Source of the DNA: Flavobacterium frigoris
GTDB lineage: Bacteria; Bacteroidota; Bacteroidia; Flavobacteriales; Flavobacteriaceae
Direction: 5' to 3'
DNA: 64,000 bases
NCBI RefSeq assembly: GCF_900111075.1
Contig: NZ_FOFZ01000001.1
Location: 558,001 to 622,000, forward strand
Position 1 is the stretch's first letter, and each line of letters opens with the position of its first letter. Of the stretch, positions 25,958 through 35,895 are shown piece after piece. The notes under the pieces were generated by a model, which was not told the origin of the DNA, did no database searches, and saw only the letters and a program-made list of their open reading frames with translations. The position numbers and the translations under genes are program-made.

Positions 25958-28855
25958 ATGAAAAAAAAATTACTTTTAGTACTGTTTTTTTGTTCAATGG
26001 CAACATTTGCTCAACAACAGGCAGTTACTTACAGCATAAGTCCAGCTACTTTCGAAGAGACAACAGCAATCACGATCACCATTAATGGAATTAGTATAAA
26101 TGAAGCCACTTGGGGAGTAACTGGAAATGCCTTGTACCTGTGGTCTTGGTCATATGATATCAATGACGCTAATAGCTTAGATTGCCCCACAAATGGTACA
26201 TGGCCTGTTGCAAATGACGCTAATAAATTTATATATAATAGTGTTGCTGATACTTATACCAAAACAATAACCCCTACTGCTTTTTATAATAGATCAGGAA
26301 TAGGTAGAATAGGTTTTTTGATAAAAGCCAAAGATGGTACAGGAGATAAAAAATCCCAAAATTTATATGCAGAAGTAGGTGCTTTTCAAGTAACTCTGAC
26401 TGCTCCTTCACAAAATAGTTCGACAATAATTACTTCTGGAGGAAGTTTAAATATTGCTGCAAATAACACCGGTGGAAATGCTAGTTACAACTTAAAGTCA
26501 AATGGGATAAGTATTAACACTAATGGAAGTAGTGCAAACTATTCGTTTAACCATACTAATATTACTTCTAATCAAAATTATGAACTTGAAGTGACGCAAG
26601 GATCAACTACTCTTGTTAAGAAATTTACAGTCATTGTAAACCCTGGTGCAGTTTCAGAAACTATTCCGTCAGGTTTATTGGAAGGAATTAACTATAATAC
26701 TGCAGATGCTACCAAAGCCACTTTGGTACTTGATGCGCCATTAAAAGATTTTATATATGTTGCTGGTAGTTTTAATAACTGGCAACCTACTAATGCTTAT
26801 TCGATGAAAAAAGATCCTACATCTGGGAAATTTTGGTTAGAACTTACGGGTCTAACATCGGGGGTAAATTATACGTATCAGTATTGGGTAGGAAAAACCA
26901 CTCCAATTGCTAATTCACCTGCGTTGGTAAAAACAGCAGATCCTTATTCTACCTTGGTTTTATCACCGTTTGATGATCCAGGTATTCCAGCTGCAAGTTA
27001 TCCTAATATGCCTGTCTATCCATTAGGACAAGAAAGAGAAGTGACGGTTTTGCAAACAGGACAAACGCCTTATGCGTGGAGTACTGCAACAACAAATTTT
27101 GTGAAACCAGAGAAGGAAAAATTAGTAGTTTACGAACTTTTAGTTAGAGATTTTGATGCAGGCAGAAATTACCAAAGTATAATTGACAGAATTGATTATT
27201 TTAAGAATTTAAAGATTAATGCGATTGAGTTATTGCCAGTAATGGAATTTGAAGGAAATGAAAGTTGGGGATATAACACTTCATTTCACATGGCTTTAGA
27301 TAAATTTTACGGGAGTTCAAGTAAGCTAAAAGAAATGATTGATGTTTGCCATCAAAACGGAATTGCGGTAATTCTTGATGTTGCATTGAATCATGCTTTT
27401 GGGCGAAACCCAATGGTGAGAATGTGGATGAATGACCCTGACGGTGACGGCTGGGGATCGCCAACAGTTGAAAACCCTTATTTCAATACCGAGGCTAAAC
27501 ACAGTTATAATGTGGGTGAGGATTTTAACCATCAGTTGCCAGGAACGCAGAATTATGTGAAACGAGTTATAAAACAATGGATTCAAGAATATAAAATTGA
27601 TGGTTTCCGTTGGGATTTAACGAAAGGTTTTACTCAAAACTGTCCTTCAAGTGTTGCAGGTGGTCAAGATAATTGTACCAATGCGTACCAACAAGATAGA
27701 GTAGACGTTTTGAAAATGTATGCTGACTATTCTTGGAGTCTGGACCCAACGCACTATATTATTTTTGAACATTTAGGAACCAATAGTGAAGAACAACAAT
27801 GGGCTAATTACCGTGTTTCTGGTGATGCAGACGGAATCGGTAAAGGAATCATGATGTGGGGTAAAATGACTGATAATTATAATGAATTATCAATGGGTTA
27901 CGCTGCAAACATTTATGGAATGACGAGCGCCAGTCGTGGATTTACAGCGAACAGGTTGATGGGTTATGCCGAAAGCCATGATGAAGAGCGCCTAATGTAT
28001 AAAAATGTGCAGTATGGAAATAGTGCAAACCCGGCGCATAATGTAAAAACATTAGATGTTGCTTTGTCACGAATGTCAGCTATTGGAGCCGTTTCTTTAT
28101 TGGTTCCAGGACCAAAAATGATTTGGCATTTTGGAGAACTGGGATGGGATACCTCTATATTTAGTTGTAATAACGGAACGGTAAATGCGCCATCAGATGC
28201 TATTTCTGGCGATTGTAAGTTAAATACAAAACCACAACCACAGTGGACAAATAGTTGGTTAGCTAACAACGGTAGAAATAAAATTTATACGGATTGGGCA
28301 AGGATGATTAGGTTGAAAACAACAGAGCCTGTTTTTGCAGGTACTGCAATGATAAATAATAATTCATCATTATCACAAACTATTAAAATAACAAATGCTG
28401 CTCTTGCAAGCACTCAGCTGAAAGATGTTTTGGTACTTGCTAATTTTGATGTGACTGCTAAGGCTGTAGCGACTGGGTTTCCATATACGGGAACTTGGTA
28501 TAATTTAATGGATAATTCGACTATTAATGTAACGGATGCTACAGCAGCTATTACGGTTGAAGCTGGTGGTTTTAGAATTTATGGAAACAAAGTAGCCTCT
28601 TTGGCAATAGCAAATTACGAAGGTGAGTCTGGAATATATTTATATCCAAATCCTGCTTCTAGTTATTTTACTTTAAATACAAATACTACTCAAGTTCAGG
28701 TTTTTTCAATGGCAGGACAATTAGTTAAAAGTTTTAATACGACTCATTCTAAAGAGGCTCCGTTTGCAATAAGTGATTTGAGCAATGGACTTTACATTGT
28801 AAAAGCATTAAATGAAAACAATGAAGTTCAAGTGATGAAATTTATGAAAGAATAA
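25958..28855 (+). CDS. Secreted GH13 alpha-amylase with T9SS sorting domain
   Basis: Extracellular starch-cleaving enzyme of 965 residues. A signal peptide (ending TFAQ) is followed by beta-rich N-terminal domains, including an E-set/CBM48-like module near 260-320 (YVAGSFNNWQPTNAYSM). The GH13 barrel follows: region I LDVALNHAFGRN near 473, region II GFRWDLTKGF near 548, acid/base Glu in IIFEHLG near 601, and region IV YAESHDEER near 669. The last 75 or so residues are a type A T9SS sorting domain (YLYPNPASSYFTLN, VFSMAGQLVKSF, LSNGLYIVKALNENN, then a basic end). Gliding-type Bacteroidota use this domain for secretion or surface display. Confidence 0.94.
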   Translation: MKKKLLLVLFFCSMATFAQQQAVTYSISPATFEETTAITITINGISINEATWGVTGNALYLWSWSYDINDANSLDCPTNGTWPVANDANKFIYNSVADTYTKTITPTAFYNRSGIGRIGFLIKAKDGTGDKKSQNLYAEVGAFQVTLTAPSQNSSTIITSGGSLNIAANNTGGNASYNLKSNGISINTNGSSANYSFNHTNITSNQNYELEVTQGSTTLVKKFTVIVNPGAVSETIPSGLLEGINYNTADATKATLVLDAPLKDFIYVAGSFNNWQPTNAYSMKKDPTSGKFWLELTGLTSGVNYTYQYWVGKTTPIANSPALVKTADPYSTLVLSPFDDPGIPAASYPNMPVYPLGQEREVTVLQTGQTPYAWSTATTNFVKPEKEKLVVYELLVRDFDAGRNYQSIIDRIDYFKNLKINAIELLPVMEFEGNESWGYNTSFHMALDKFYGSSSKLKEMIDVCHQNGIAVILDVALNHAFGRNPMVRMWMNDPDGDGWGSPTVENPYFNTEAKHSYNVGEDFNHQLPGTQNYVKRVIKQWIQEYKIDGFRWDLTKGFTQNCPSSVAGGQDNCTNAYQQDRVDVLKMYADYSWSLDPTHYIIFEHLGTNSEEQQWANYRVSGDADGIGKGIMMWGKMTDNYNELSMGYAANIYGMTSASRGFTANRLMGYAESHDEERLMYKNVQYGNSANPAHNVKTLDVALSRMSAIGAVSLLVPGPKMIWHFGELGWDTSIFSCNNGTVNAPSDAISGDCKLNTKPQPQWTNSWLANNGRNKIYTDWARMIRLKTTEPVFAGTAMINNNSSLSQTIKITNAALASTQLKDVLVLANFDVTAKAVATGFPYTGTWYNLMDNSTINVTDATAAITVEAGGFRIYGNKVASLAIANYEGESGIYLYPNPASSYFTLNTNTTQVQVFSMAGQLVKSFNTTHSKEAPFAISDLSNGLYIVKALNENNEVQVMKFMKE

Positions 28856-28877
28856 TGTTTGGTTTGATTTCTGAAAG

Positions 28878-28905
28878 AGCTGTCCCTCAAAAGGCAGCTT
28901 TTTTT
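28878..28905 (+). terminator. Terminator of the sus/amylase operon
   Basis: AGCTG at 28878-28882 pairs with CAGCT at 28895-28899 and a T run follows. It lies 23 bases past the amylase stop codon. Confidence 0.75.
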
Positions 28906-28913
28906 ATACAAAA

Positions 28914-28939
28914 AAACTGCTCCATAAATGAAGCAGTTT
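28914..28939 (-). terminator. Terminator of the acs operon
   Basis: AAACTGCT at 28914-28921 pairs with 28932-28939. On the minus strand the stem runs into seven T residues. It forms a back-to-back pair with the plus-strand terminator just before it. Confidence 0.85.
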
Positions 28940-28963
28940 CCAACTACAATTAAAAACTAAATA

Positions 28964-30871
28964 TTAAATTTTACCTTCTTTGATTTCTTCTACAATTTCA
29001 GGATTTAGTAGCGTTGAGGTATCTCCAAAATTTGAATAATCACCTTCGGCAATTTTACGCAAGATTCGTCGCATAATTTTACCCGAACGTGTTTTAGGCA
29101 AGCCAGATACAAATTGAATTTTATCTAACTTGGCGATAGGCCCAATTTGGTTTGAAACTTGTTGGTTGATTTCCTTACTTAGATTTTCTCTGTCACGATA
29201 TTCCCCTGTTTCTTTTAGAATAACAAAACCATATAATGCATTCCCTTTGATGTCATGAGGGAATCCTACAATCGCGGACTCCGCAACCGCTGGATGCTCG
29301 TTAATGGCATCTTCAATAGGTGCAGTTCCTAGATTGTGGCCGGAAACGATAACCACGTCATCTACACGACCTGTAATTCTGTAGTAGCCCACTTCATCAC
29401 GTAAAGCCCCGTCACCCGTAAAATATTTACCTGGAAAAGCAGAAAAATAAGTTTCTTTATATCTTTTATGGTCACCCCAAATGGTTCTGGCAATTCCTGG
29501 CCATGGATATTTAATACATAAACTACCTACTACTTGATTGCCTTCTATTTCATTTCTTTTTTCATCCATTAATACGGGTTGGATTCCTGGTAATGGAAGC
29601 GTAGCATATGTTGGTTTTGTAGGAGTCACAAAAGGAATAGGCGAAATCATAATACCTCCTGTTTCTGTTTGCCACCAAGTGTCGACTACGGGACATCGTT
29701 TGTCACCCACATGGTCATTGTACCAATGCCAAGCTTCTTCATTTATAGGTTCTCCTACAGAGCCAATTACTTTTAAGGTGTCTAATTGGTATTTTTGTAC
29801 GAAATCTAAACTCTCTTTTGCCAAAGCACGAATAGCAGTTGGCGCAGTATAGAACTGTGTGACTTTGTGTTTAACAATAACTTCCCAAAAACGACTATAG
29901 TCTGGATAAGAAGGAACTCCTTCAAAAATTACTGTCGTAGCTCCGTTCAATAAAGGACCGTATAAAATATAGGAATGTCCAGTTATCCAGCCAATATCTG
30001 CAGTACACCAAAAGATATCGTTTTCTTCATAATTGAATACATTTTTAAAAGTGTAGGCGGTGTAAACCATATACCCTGCTGTGGTATGCACCATTCCCTT
30101 TGGTTTTCCAGTAGAACCGGAAGTGTATAGAATAAACAATGGATCTTCGGCATCCATGATTTCTGCAGTATTATTATCTGAAGCTGCATCTAAAAGTGGT
30201 TGTAACCATTGGTCACGTCCCTCTTGCATGTTTATAGTGCTGTTGGTTCTTTTTACCACTAATACGTTAGCAACACAAGGCGTGTTTACTAATGCTTCGT
30301 CGATAATTGCTTTCAGATCTATCGTTTTGTTCCCGCGATATCCACCGTCTGAAGTGATGACCATTTTACAATCACTGTCATTTATTCTGGTGGCCACTGC
30401 TGATGCTGAAAATCCAGCAAAAACAACGGAATGGATAGCTCCAATTCTGGCACAGGCCAAAGTGGTAATCGCTAGTTCAGGAATCATTGGTAAATAAATA
30501 CAAACACGGTCTCCTTTTTCTATTCCTTGTTCCCGCAATACGTTGGCCATTTTACAAACGCGTTGGTGCAATTCGTTATAAGAAATATGCAATGTTTCTT
30601 CACTAGGATCATTCGGTTCGAAAATGATTGCGGTTTTGTCTCCCTTTTTGGCAAGATGTCTGTCAATACAGTTTTTAGTGATGTTTACTTTGGCATCGAC
30701 AAACCATTTAATTTCGGCTTCAGCCATATTAAAATCAACGACTTTATCCCATTCTTGATACCAAGTAAAGTTTTCGGAAGCAATTTTGTCCCAGAACTTT
30801 CTTGGCTCACGAACTGATTTTTTATATTCTTTGAAGTATTCTTCTAGATTGTTAATTTTATAGCGACTCAT
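28964..30871 (-). CDS. acs: Acetyl-CoA synthetase
   Basis: Activates acetate to acetyl-CoA via acetyl-adenylate. At 635 residues it has the usual length of Acs. The AMP-binding signature YTSGSTGKPKGMVHTTAGY is near residue 255, the acetate-pocket motif DTWWQTETGG with its conserved Trp near 400, and the C-terminal PKTRSGKIMRRILRKIAEGD contains the Lys that is reversibly acetylated in the family. It is the last gene of a minus-strand run that also encodes a second acyl-CoA ligase, a sensor kinase and response regulator, and an ActP-like symporter. Confidence 0.96.
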   Translation of the reverse strand: MSRYKINNLEEYFKEYKKSVREPRKFWDKIASENFTWYQEWDKVVDFNMAEAEIKWFVDAKVNITKNCIDRHLAKKGDKTAIIFEPNDPSEETLHISYNELHQRVCKMANVLREQGIEKGDRVCIYLPMIPELAITTLACARIGAIHSVVFAGFSASAVATRINDSDCKMVITSDGGYRGNKTIDLKAIIDEALVNTPCVANVLVVKRTNSTINMQEGRDQWLQPLLDAASDNNTAEIMDAEDPLFILYTSGSTGKPKGMVHTTAGYMVYTAYTFKNVFNYEENDIFWCTADIGWITGHSYILYGPLLNGATTVIFEGVPSYPDYSRFWEVIVKHKVTQFYTAPTAIRALAKESLDFVQKYQLDTLKVIGSVGEPINEEAWHWYNDHVGDKRCPVVDTWWQTETGGIMISPIPFVTPTKPTYATLPLPGIQPVLMDEKRNEIEGNQVVGSLCIKYPWPGIARTIWGDHKRYKETYFSAFPGKYFTGDGALRDEVGYYRITGRVDDVVIVSGHNLGTAPIEDAINEHPAVAESAIVGFPHDIKGNALYGFVILKETGEYRDRENLSKEINQQVSNQIGPIAKLDKIQFVSGLPKTRSGKIMRRILRKIAEGDYSNFGDTSTLLNPEIVEEIKEGKI

Positions 30872-30887
30872 AATCTGTTTGTTGTAT

Positions 30888-32804
30888 TTAGTTAGTTAGA
30901 TTGTTGTTCTTGTTAAAAGTACCGATTTCATATTTTTGTAAGACCTCGGTGATTTCATCGATGATGGCTTCATCATCGATAGTTGACGGAATTTGAAACT
31001 GATCCCCGTCTGCGATGCTTCGCATGAGTTTTCTAAGAATTTTACCAGAGCGTGTTTTTGGCAGTCGATTCACGATAACTACGTTTCTCAATGAAGCAAC
31101 AGCACCTATTTGCTGGCGTACGATCTGGATAATTTCATGTTCTAGCTGAAAATGCTCGGTATCATCATATAATTTGGTTACCACCAATGCTAAAGGGATT
31201 TGTCCTTTTAGGGCATCGTTGATTCCAATAACTGCACATTCTGCAACGGATTGATGCGACGCGACTACTTCTTCCATCTCAGCTGTTGAAAGACGATGTC
31301 CCGCAACATTGATAACATCATCGACTCTTCCTGTAATATAAATGTAATCGTCCTCATCTTTATATCCTCCATCACCTGAAAAATAATAACCTGGAAATTG
31401 TTCTAAATAGCCTGCCTTAAAGCGGAGGTTATCCTTCCATAAATCAAGTAGCGTTCCAGGAGGCAATGGGAGTTTTACGACCACATATCCTTGTTGATTG
31501 GCTTGTACTTCATTTCCTTCTTCATCAAATATTTTAATATCATAACCACAAACTGCTTTACCCACAGACCCGGGTTTTATGGGTAAACTTTCAACTCCCA
31601 ACATGTTAGCGATCATAGGCCATCCTGATTCGGTTTGCCACCAATGGTCAATTGCAGGAACGGGAATATGTTGATTATACCATTCTAACGTGGGAATATC
31701 ACATCGTTCTCCGGCCAAAAATTGTGTTTTCAAAGAACTCAAATCATATTTTTTTATGAAATCCCCATTTGGGTCTTCTTTTTTGATGGCGCGAATGGCT
31801 GTTGGAGCCGTAAACATTGCATTTACTTTATGCTCGTCAATAATTCTCCAAAAAGTACTGGCATCTGGCGTTTTTATTGGTTTTCCTTCAAAAATAATAC
31901 TACTGTTTCTATTGATTAAAGGACCATAAACGATAAAACTGTGACCTACTACCCAGCCCACATCTGATGCTGCCCAAAAAACATCACCTTCTTTTATGTT
32001 GTAGATTTTTTGCATCGAAAATTTTAAGGCAACCGCGCAACCACCAGTGTCACGGACCACTCCTTTTGGTTTTCCAGTTGTTCCAGAAGTATATAAAATG
32101 TACAACGGATGTGAGGCGTTAACAGCTACACAGGGCGTTTCCTCAGAACCGTAAACTAAAGCATCATAATCCACATCATATTTCTTAAATGGAATTCGGG
32201 CGCCTAGTTTTCTGTTGAATACGATTACTTTTTTTGGTCTGTGAGAAGCCAGTTCAATAGCCTCATCCACTAAGGGTTTGTAGGTGATTAAGCGGTCCAC
32301 TTCTATTCCAGAGGAGGCCGTTATAATCAAACGAGGTTTGCAATCATCTATTCTGATTGCTAATTCATGCGGTGCAAAACCTCCAAAAACTACCGAATGG
32401 GTTACCCCAATTCTAGCACAAGCTAACATTGCAAAAGCAGCTTGGGGAATCATCGGCATATAAATTATGGCTGTATGTCCTTTTTTTAATCCTAAGGATT
32501 GCATTCCGCCGGCGAGTTTTGCTACTTCGGTTTTTACTTCTGAGAACGTGTATTTTTTTATGGTTTGGGTCACTGGGGAATCATAGATAATTGCCACTTG
32601 ATCACCATAGCCATCCTGAATGTGTTTGTCCAGCGCGAGGTAGCATACATTTAATTCGCCGTCCTTATACCATAAAGGATAGCCGTTCTCATCTTCTGAC
32701 AAGGTGATTTCAGGTTTGTTATACCATTCGATTGTGTTTGCTTGCTCCTTCCAGAAATTTTCAGGTTGAGAAATGCTTTTTGCGTAATATTCTTTGTAAT
32801 TCAT
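30888..32804 (-). CDS. prpE: PrpE-like propionyl/acetyl-CoA synthetase
   Basis: AMP-forming acyl-CoA ligase of 638 residues, a paralogue of the neighbouring Acs. Motifs shift toward the propionyl-CoA synthetase/ACSS3 group: YTSGTTGKPKGVVRDTGG near 245 (with VVRDTGG in place of the MVHTTAG of Acs) and IDHWWQTESGWPM near 400 in place of DTWWQTETGG. The C-terminal PKTRSGKILRKLMRSIADGD keeps the modifiable Lys. It starts 17 bases after the response regulator gene and ends 16 bases before acs. Propionate as main substrate is an inference from the motifs. Confidence 0.88.
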   Translation of the reverse strand: MNYKEYYAKSISQPENFWKEQANTIEWYNKPEITLSEDENGYPLWYKDGELNVCYLALDKHIQDGYGDQVAIIYDSPVTQTIKKYTFSEVKTEVAKLAGGMQSLGLKKGHTAIIYMPMIPQAAFAMLACARIGVTHSVVFGGFAPHELAIRIDDCKPRLIITASSGIEVDRLITYKPLVDEAIELASHRPKKVIVFNRKLGARIPFKKYDVDYDALVYGSEETPCVAVNASHPLYILYTSGTTGKPKGVVRDTGGCAVALKFSMQKIYNIKEGDVFWAASDVGWVVGHSFIVYGPLINRNSSIIFEGKPIKTPDASTFWRIIDEHKVNAMFTAPTAIRAIKKEDPNGDFIKKYDLSSLKTQFLAGERCDIPTLEWYNQHIPVPAIDHWWQTESGWPMIANMLGVESLPIKPGSVGKAVCGYDIKIFDEEGNEVQANQQGYVVVKLPLPPGTLLDLWKDNLRFKAGYLEQFPGYYFSGDGGYKDEDDYIYITGRVDDVINVAGHRLSTAEMEEVVASHQSVAECAVIGINDALKGQIPLALVVTKLYDDTEHFQLEHEIIQIVRQQIGAVASLRNVVIVNRLPKTRSGKILRKLMRSIADGDQFQIPSTIDDEAIIDEITEVLQKYEIGTFNKNNNLTN

Positions 32805-32821
32805 GATGAAGATATTCTAAA

Positions 32822-33184
32822 TTATTGAATTAATTCCTGTACTTGTTCTACTAATTTTTTTATTGAAAAGGGCTTTGTCACATAGAGATTTGCTCCTAAT
32901 GAAATTCCTTTTTCAATGTCTTTTTCCTTGTTCTTTGCCGATAAGAAAATGACTTTACAATGTTGTAATCGTTTGTCTTTTTTTATTTGTTCTAATGTGG
33001 CAAAACCGTCAACCATGGGCATCATGACATCGAGGATGATAACATCCGGAAGTTGTTTCTCTAGAATGTCTAATGCTTCTTGTCCGTCGCGTGCTATAAA
33101 AACTTCAAAATTATTCTTCTTGAATGTATATTCCAGTGACATAACAATATTGGGTTCATCATCTACAATTAAAATTTTCTTCAT
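32822..33184 (-). CDS. Single-domain response regulator (CheY-like)
   Basis: A 120-residue stand-alone receiver domain. The acidic pair Asp8-Asp9, phosphoacceptor Asp52 (VIILDVMMPMVDG), Ser82 (FLSAK) and Lys104 (YVTKPFS) are all in place, so it should be phosphorylated by the adjacent kinase. There is no DNA-binding or other output domain, unlike the LuxR-type CrbR regulators that accompany similar kinases in gammaproteobacteria. How the signal leaves this protein is therefore open. Its start follows the kinase stop codon by two bases. Confidence 0.95.
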   Translation of the reverse strand: MKKILIVDDEPNIVMSLEYTFKKNNFEVFIARDGQEALDILEKQLPDVIILDVMMPMVDGFATLEQIKKDKRLQHCKVIFLSAKNKEKDIEKGISLGANLYVTKPFSIKKLVEQVQELIQ

Positions 33185-33186
33185 CT

Positions 33187-35895
33187 CTATTGTTTTTCAG
33201 TTGTATTGTAATTGGGTAATGTGAAAATAAATGTAGCACCCTTTTCTTCGGTACTTTCGACCCAAATGTTCCCTTTATGGTGTTCTATAATTTGTTTACA
33301 AATGGCAAGTCCTAAGCCGCTTCCCACAGGTTTTTTTACATTTTGATTTCGAGACTGATAAAACTTATCAAATATGGGTTCAAACTCTTCTACTTTTATC
33401 GCCTTGCCATTATTGTGGACGCGGACTTCTACATCTTTGTTATTCTCAGTTACGGTAATCGTAATTTCTCCGTCGGTTGCAGGGCAAAATTTTAGAGCAT
33501 TTGATAATAGGTTGTGGATCACCTGGATGATTCTTTCCTCGTCATAAAAGGCTTTTATTTCTTGCGAAGCGGCATTGAATGTTACACTAATGTTTTTATT
33601 TTTTATTAATTGGCTGACCGAGTCTATTGTATTTTTTATGGTTTTTGAAATGTCGTTTTTTGATAGGTAAATTTTATGCTTACCTGTTTCAAATTTTTCT
33701 AAATCTAAAATTTTATCAATCAAGCGATTCAAGCGATCTGATTCTGATATAATACTTTTCAGAAATTGTTTTCTTACTTCATTTGGAATTTCATCATCGT
33801 CATCATGTAGGATTTCGGTTGCCGCACGTATCGCAGTAATGGGTGTTCGGAGTTCATGCGTAACGGTGTCCAGAAATTCGTCTTTTTGAATGTCTTTTTG
33901 AATGAGTTCCTCATTTGCGTGTTTTAACTGATCTGATATTTTCTTGAACTCATTCGAAGTATCGGTCAGTTTTTTGTTGATGATAATGCGTTCTTTCGAT
34001 TCCTCTAGGATACGTAATACTTCTGGAAGACTTATTTTGTCTTCTTTAATAACACTTGAAATTAAAATTTTGGCGGAAGCCGTACCAATATGACCGGTCA
34101 ATAAATTCTCTGCAAATTTTATAAATCGGGCATCGGCAGTGGTGATGTTTTTATCGATATTGTATTTTACGTTAAAAATGTTCAGTGCACGTTTTGTTCT
34201 GTCCTGCCCCAGGAAACGTTGCAAGACTTTTTCAATGTCGGAGATGTAGGCGGTTCCTTTCCATACAAATGCATTCTCATGATTTGTGATGTATTTATCG
34301 ATATCCACAAACATTTCGGCATAGTTGCGCTCTCTGTAATTTCCCTTGAAACTTACTGAAACAGCGAGATAACTCATCGTGTTTAGCAGCATGCTCCAAA
34401 AAAAGGCATGTTGAATAGGCTCTAAATAATCCAGTCCAAAAAGCTGAAAAGGCTTTAATATTTCAATTGCCCAAGGTCCTTCTTGAATGAATGTACTAGA
34501 AGAAGATGTGATTCCGATGGCATAGGGAAGCAATAAGGTGTAAAAACAGACAAGGAAACCAAGAACGATACCTGTTATAGCACCTTTTTTAGAACCTCTT
34601 TTCCAAAATAAAGCACCAAAAAAAGCGGGTGCCAATTGTGCAATGACGACAAATGAAACTAAACCTATAGAAACTAATGAGTAATCTAAAACAAAAAATC
34701 TATAGATGAAATAGGCTAGAATGATCAATGAAAAAATAGCTATTTTTCTAGAGTTTAAGATTCTTTTGTTGTTTTTTTCTTGCGAAGTATTTTCTAATGA
34801 ACCCACAAATCCATAAGGAATCAGTAAGTTATTGCTTAGCATAGTGGATAAGGAAATGGACGAAACAATAATCATTGAAATGGCTGCCGAAAACCCACCT
34901 AGAAATACTAAAACGGTCAAGGTATTATTGTTGAAGAACTGTGGAATCAATAGCGAATAAGTATCTGCATTTAAACCTTGTCCTTCAAAAAGAATGTTGC
35001 CACCCCAAGCAATAGGGAAGACGAAAATATTGAAAAGTAATAAGTACAATGGGAAAAGCCATATCGCTGTTCTAATGTGTGTTTCCTTATTGTTCTCAAC
35101 AATTGCGGTATGAAATTGTCTTGGCAAAAGAAAAATAGCAAACATGGACAAAACGCAAAGAAAAAACCAATTGATACCTTCGGATAGTCCCCCGATAGTA
35201 TTTTTTTTGTCAAAGTTATCAAGTAGTGCTGCTTTAGCATAGATGTCATCAAAGCCATCAAATACAAAGTAAGTTACATAAATACCAATGATTAAAAAGA
35301 AGACTAATTTTAAGATAGATTCCATCGCAACAGCGGTGACAATTCCGCGTCTTTTCTCGGAAGCATCGACATATTTTGTTCCGTAATAGGATGCGAATAA
35401 AGCCAGTGCAAGACATACGTAAGTCGTGGTATCACTAAAGATATTGGAACTCGACTGTGTGTTGGTTACAATATTAAAAGTGTCGGAAATGGATTTTAGT
35501 TGTAATGCAATATACGGTAAAACTCCAAAAATACATATTAAGGTTACTAGTGCTCCTAGAAACCTGCTATTGCCATAACGCAAAGAAATAAAATCGGCTA
35601 TACTAGATATTTTGTTTACTCTTGAAATGCGTACAATTCTCTTAAGAATTATCATCCAAGTTGGTATGATAATGACTGGGCCCAAATAAATAGGGAGGTA
35701 ACTTAAACCTGATTGTGCAGCAACACCAATGCTTCCATAATAAGTCCATGCAGTACAGTAGACCGCTAAGGAAAAAGAATAGATATAAGGGTTTGTAGTC
35801 CATTTAGAATTATTCCTTTTTTCTGCCCAATGCGCTATGTAAAAGAGAATCGATACATAGAGGGTTAAAATCAATAAGAGACCAATACTACTCAT
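33187..35895 (-). CDS. CrbS/CbrA-like sensor histidine kinase with sodium:solute symporter domain
   Basis: A 902-residue fusion of transport and signalling. Residues 1 to about 500 form a sodium:solute symporter (SLC5) domain with about 13 helices. A STAC domain is near 585-640 (ENLLTGHIGTASAKILISSV), then a coiled linker. The kinase core follows: H-box THELRTPITAI (His680), N-box HNLLSNALKF near 799, G-box GSGLGLAI near 860. It has no attached receiver; the partner is the single-domain protein downstream. In Vibrio and Pseudomonas, CrbS with CrbR drives acs expression. The position beside acs supports the same theme here. The 5' end overlaps a small membrane-protein gene by eight bases. Confidence 0.93.
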   Translation of the reverse strand: MSSIGLLLILTLYVSILFYIAHWAEKRNNSKWTTNPYIYSFSLAVYCTAWTYYGSIGVAAQSGLSYLPIYLGPVIIIPTWMIILKRIVRISRVNKISSIADFISLRYGNSRFLGALVTLICIFGVLPYIALQLKSISDTFNIVTNTQSSSNIFSDTTTYVCLALALFASYYGTKYVDASEKRRGIVTAVAMESILKLVFFLIIGIYVTYFVFDGFDDIYAKAALLDNFDKKNTIGGLSEGINWFFLCVLSMFAIFLLPRQFHTAIVENNKETHIRTAIWLFPLYLLLFNIFVFPIAWGGNILFEGQGLNADTYSLLIPQFFNNNTLTVLVFLGGFSAAISMIIVSSISLSTMLSNNLLIPYGFVGSLENTSQEKNNKRILNSRKIAIFSLIILAYFIYRFFVLDYSLVSIGLVSFVVIAQLAPAFFGALFWKRGSKKGAITGIVLGFLVCFYTLLLPYAIGITSSSSTFIQEGPWAIEILKPFQLFGLDYLEPIQHAFFWSMLLNTMSYLAVSVSFKGNYRERNYAEMFVDIDKYITNHENAFVWKGTAYISDIEKVLQRFLGQDRTKRALNIFNVKYNIDKNITTADARFIKFAENLLTGHIGTASAKILISSVIKEDKISLPEVLRILEESKERIIINKKLTDTSNEFKKISDQLKHANEELIQKDIQKDEFLDTVTHELRTPITAIRAATEILHDDDDEIPNEVRKQFLKSIISESDRLNRLIDKILDLEKFETGKHKIYLSKNDISKTIKNTIDSVSQLIKNKNISVTFNAASQEIKAFYDEERIIQVIHNLLSNALKFCPATDGEITITVTENNKDVEVRVHNNGKAIKVEEFEPIFDKFYQSRNQNVKKPVGSGLGLAICKQIIEHHKGNIWVESTEEKGATFIFTLPNYNTTEKQ

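Noticed and set aside
30081..30497. A 138-codon frame opposite acs, and similar long frames opposite mvaD (5464-5820) and the BaiN-like gene (8870-9226)
   Set aside because: Each lies wholly antisense to a well-supported gene and shows no domain, signal peptide or start context of its own.
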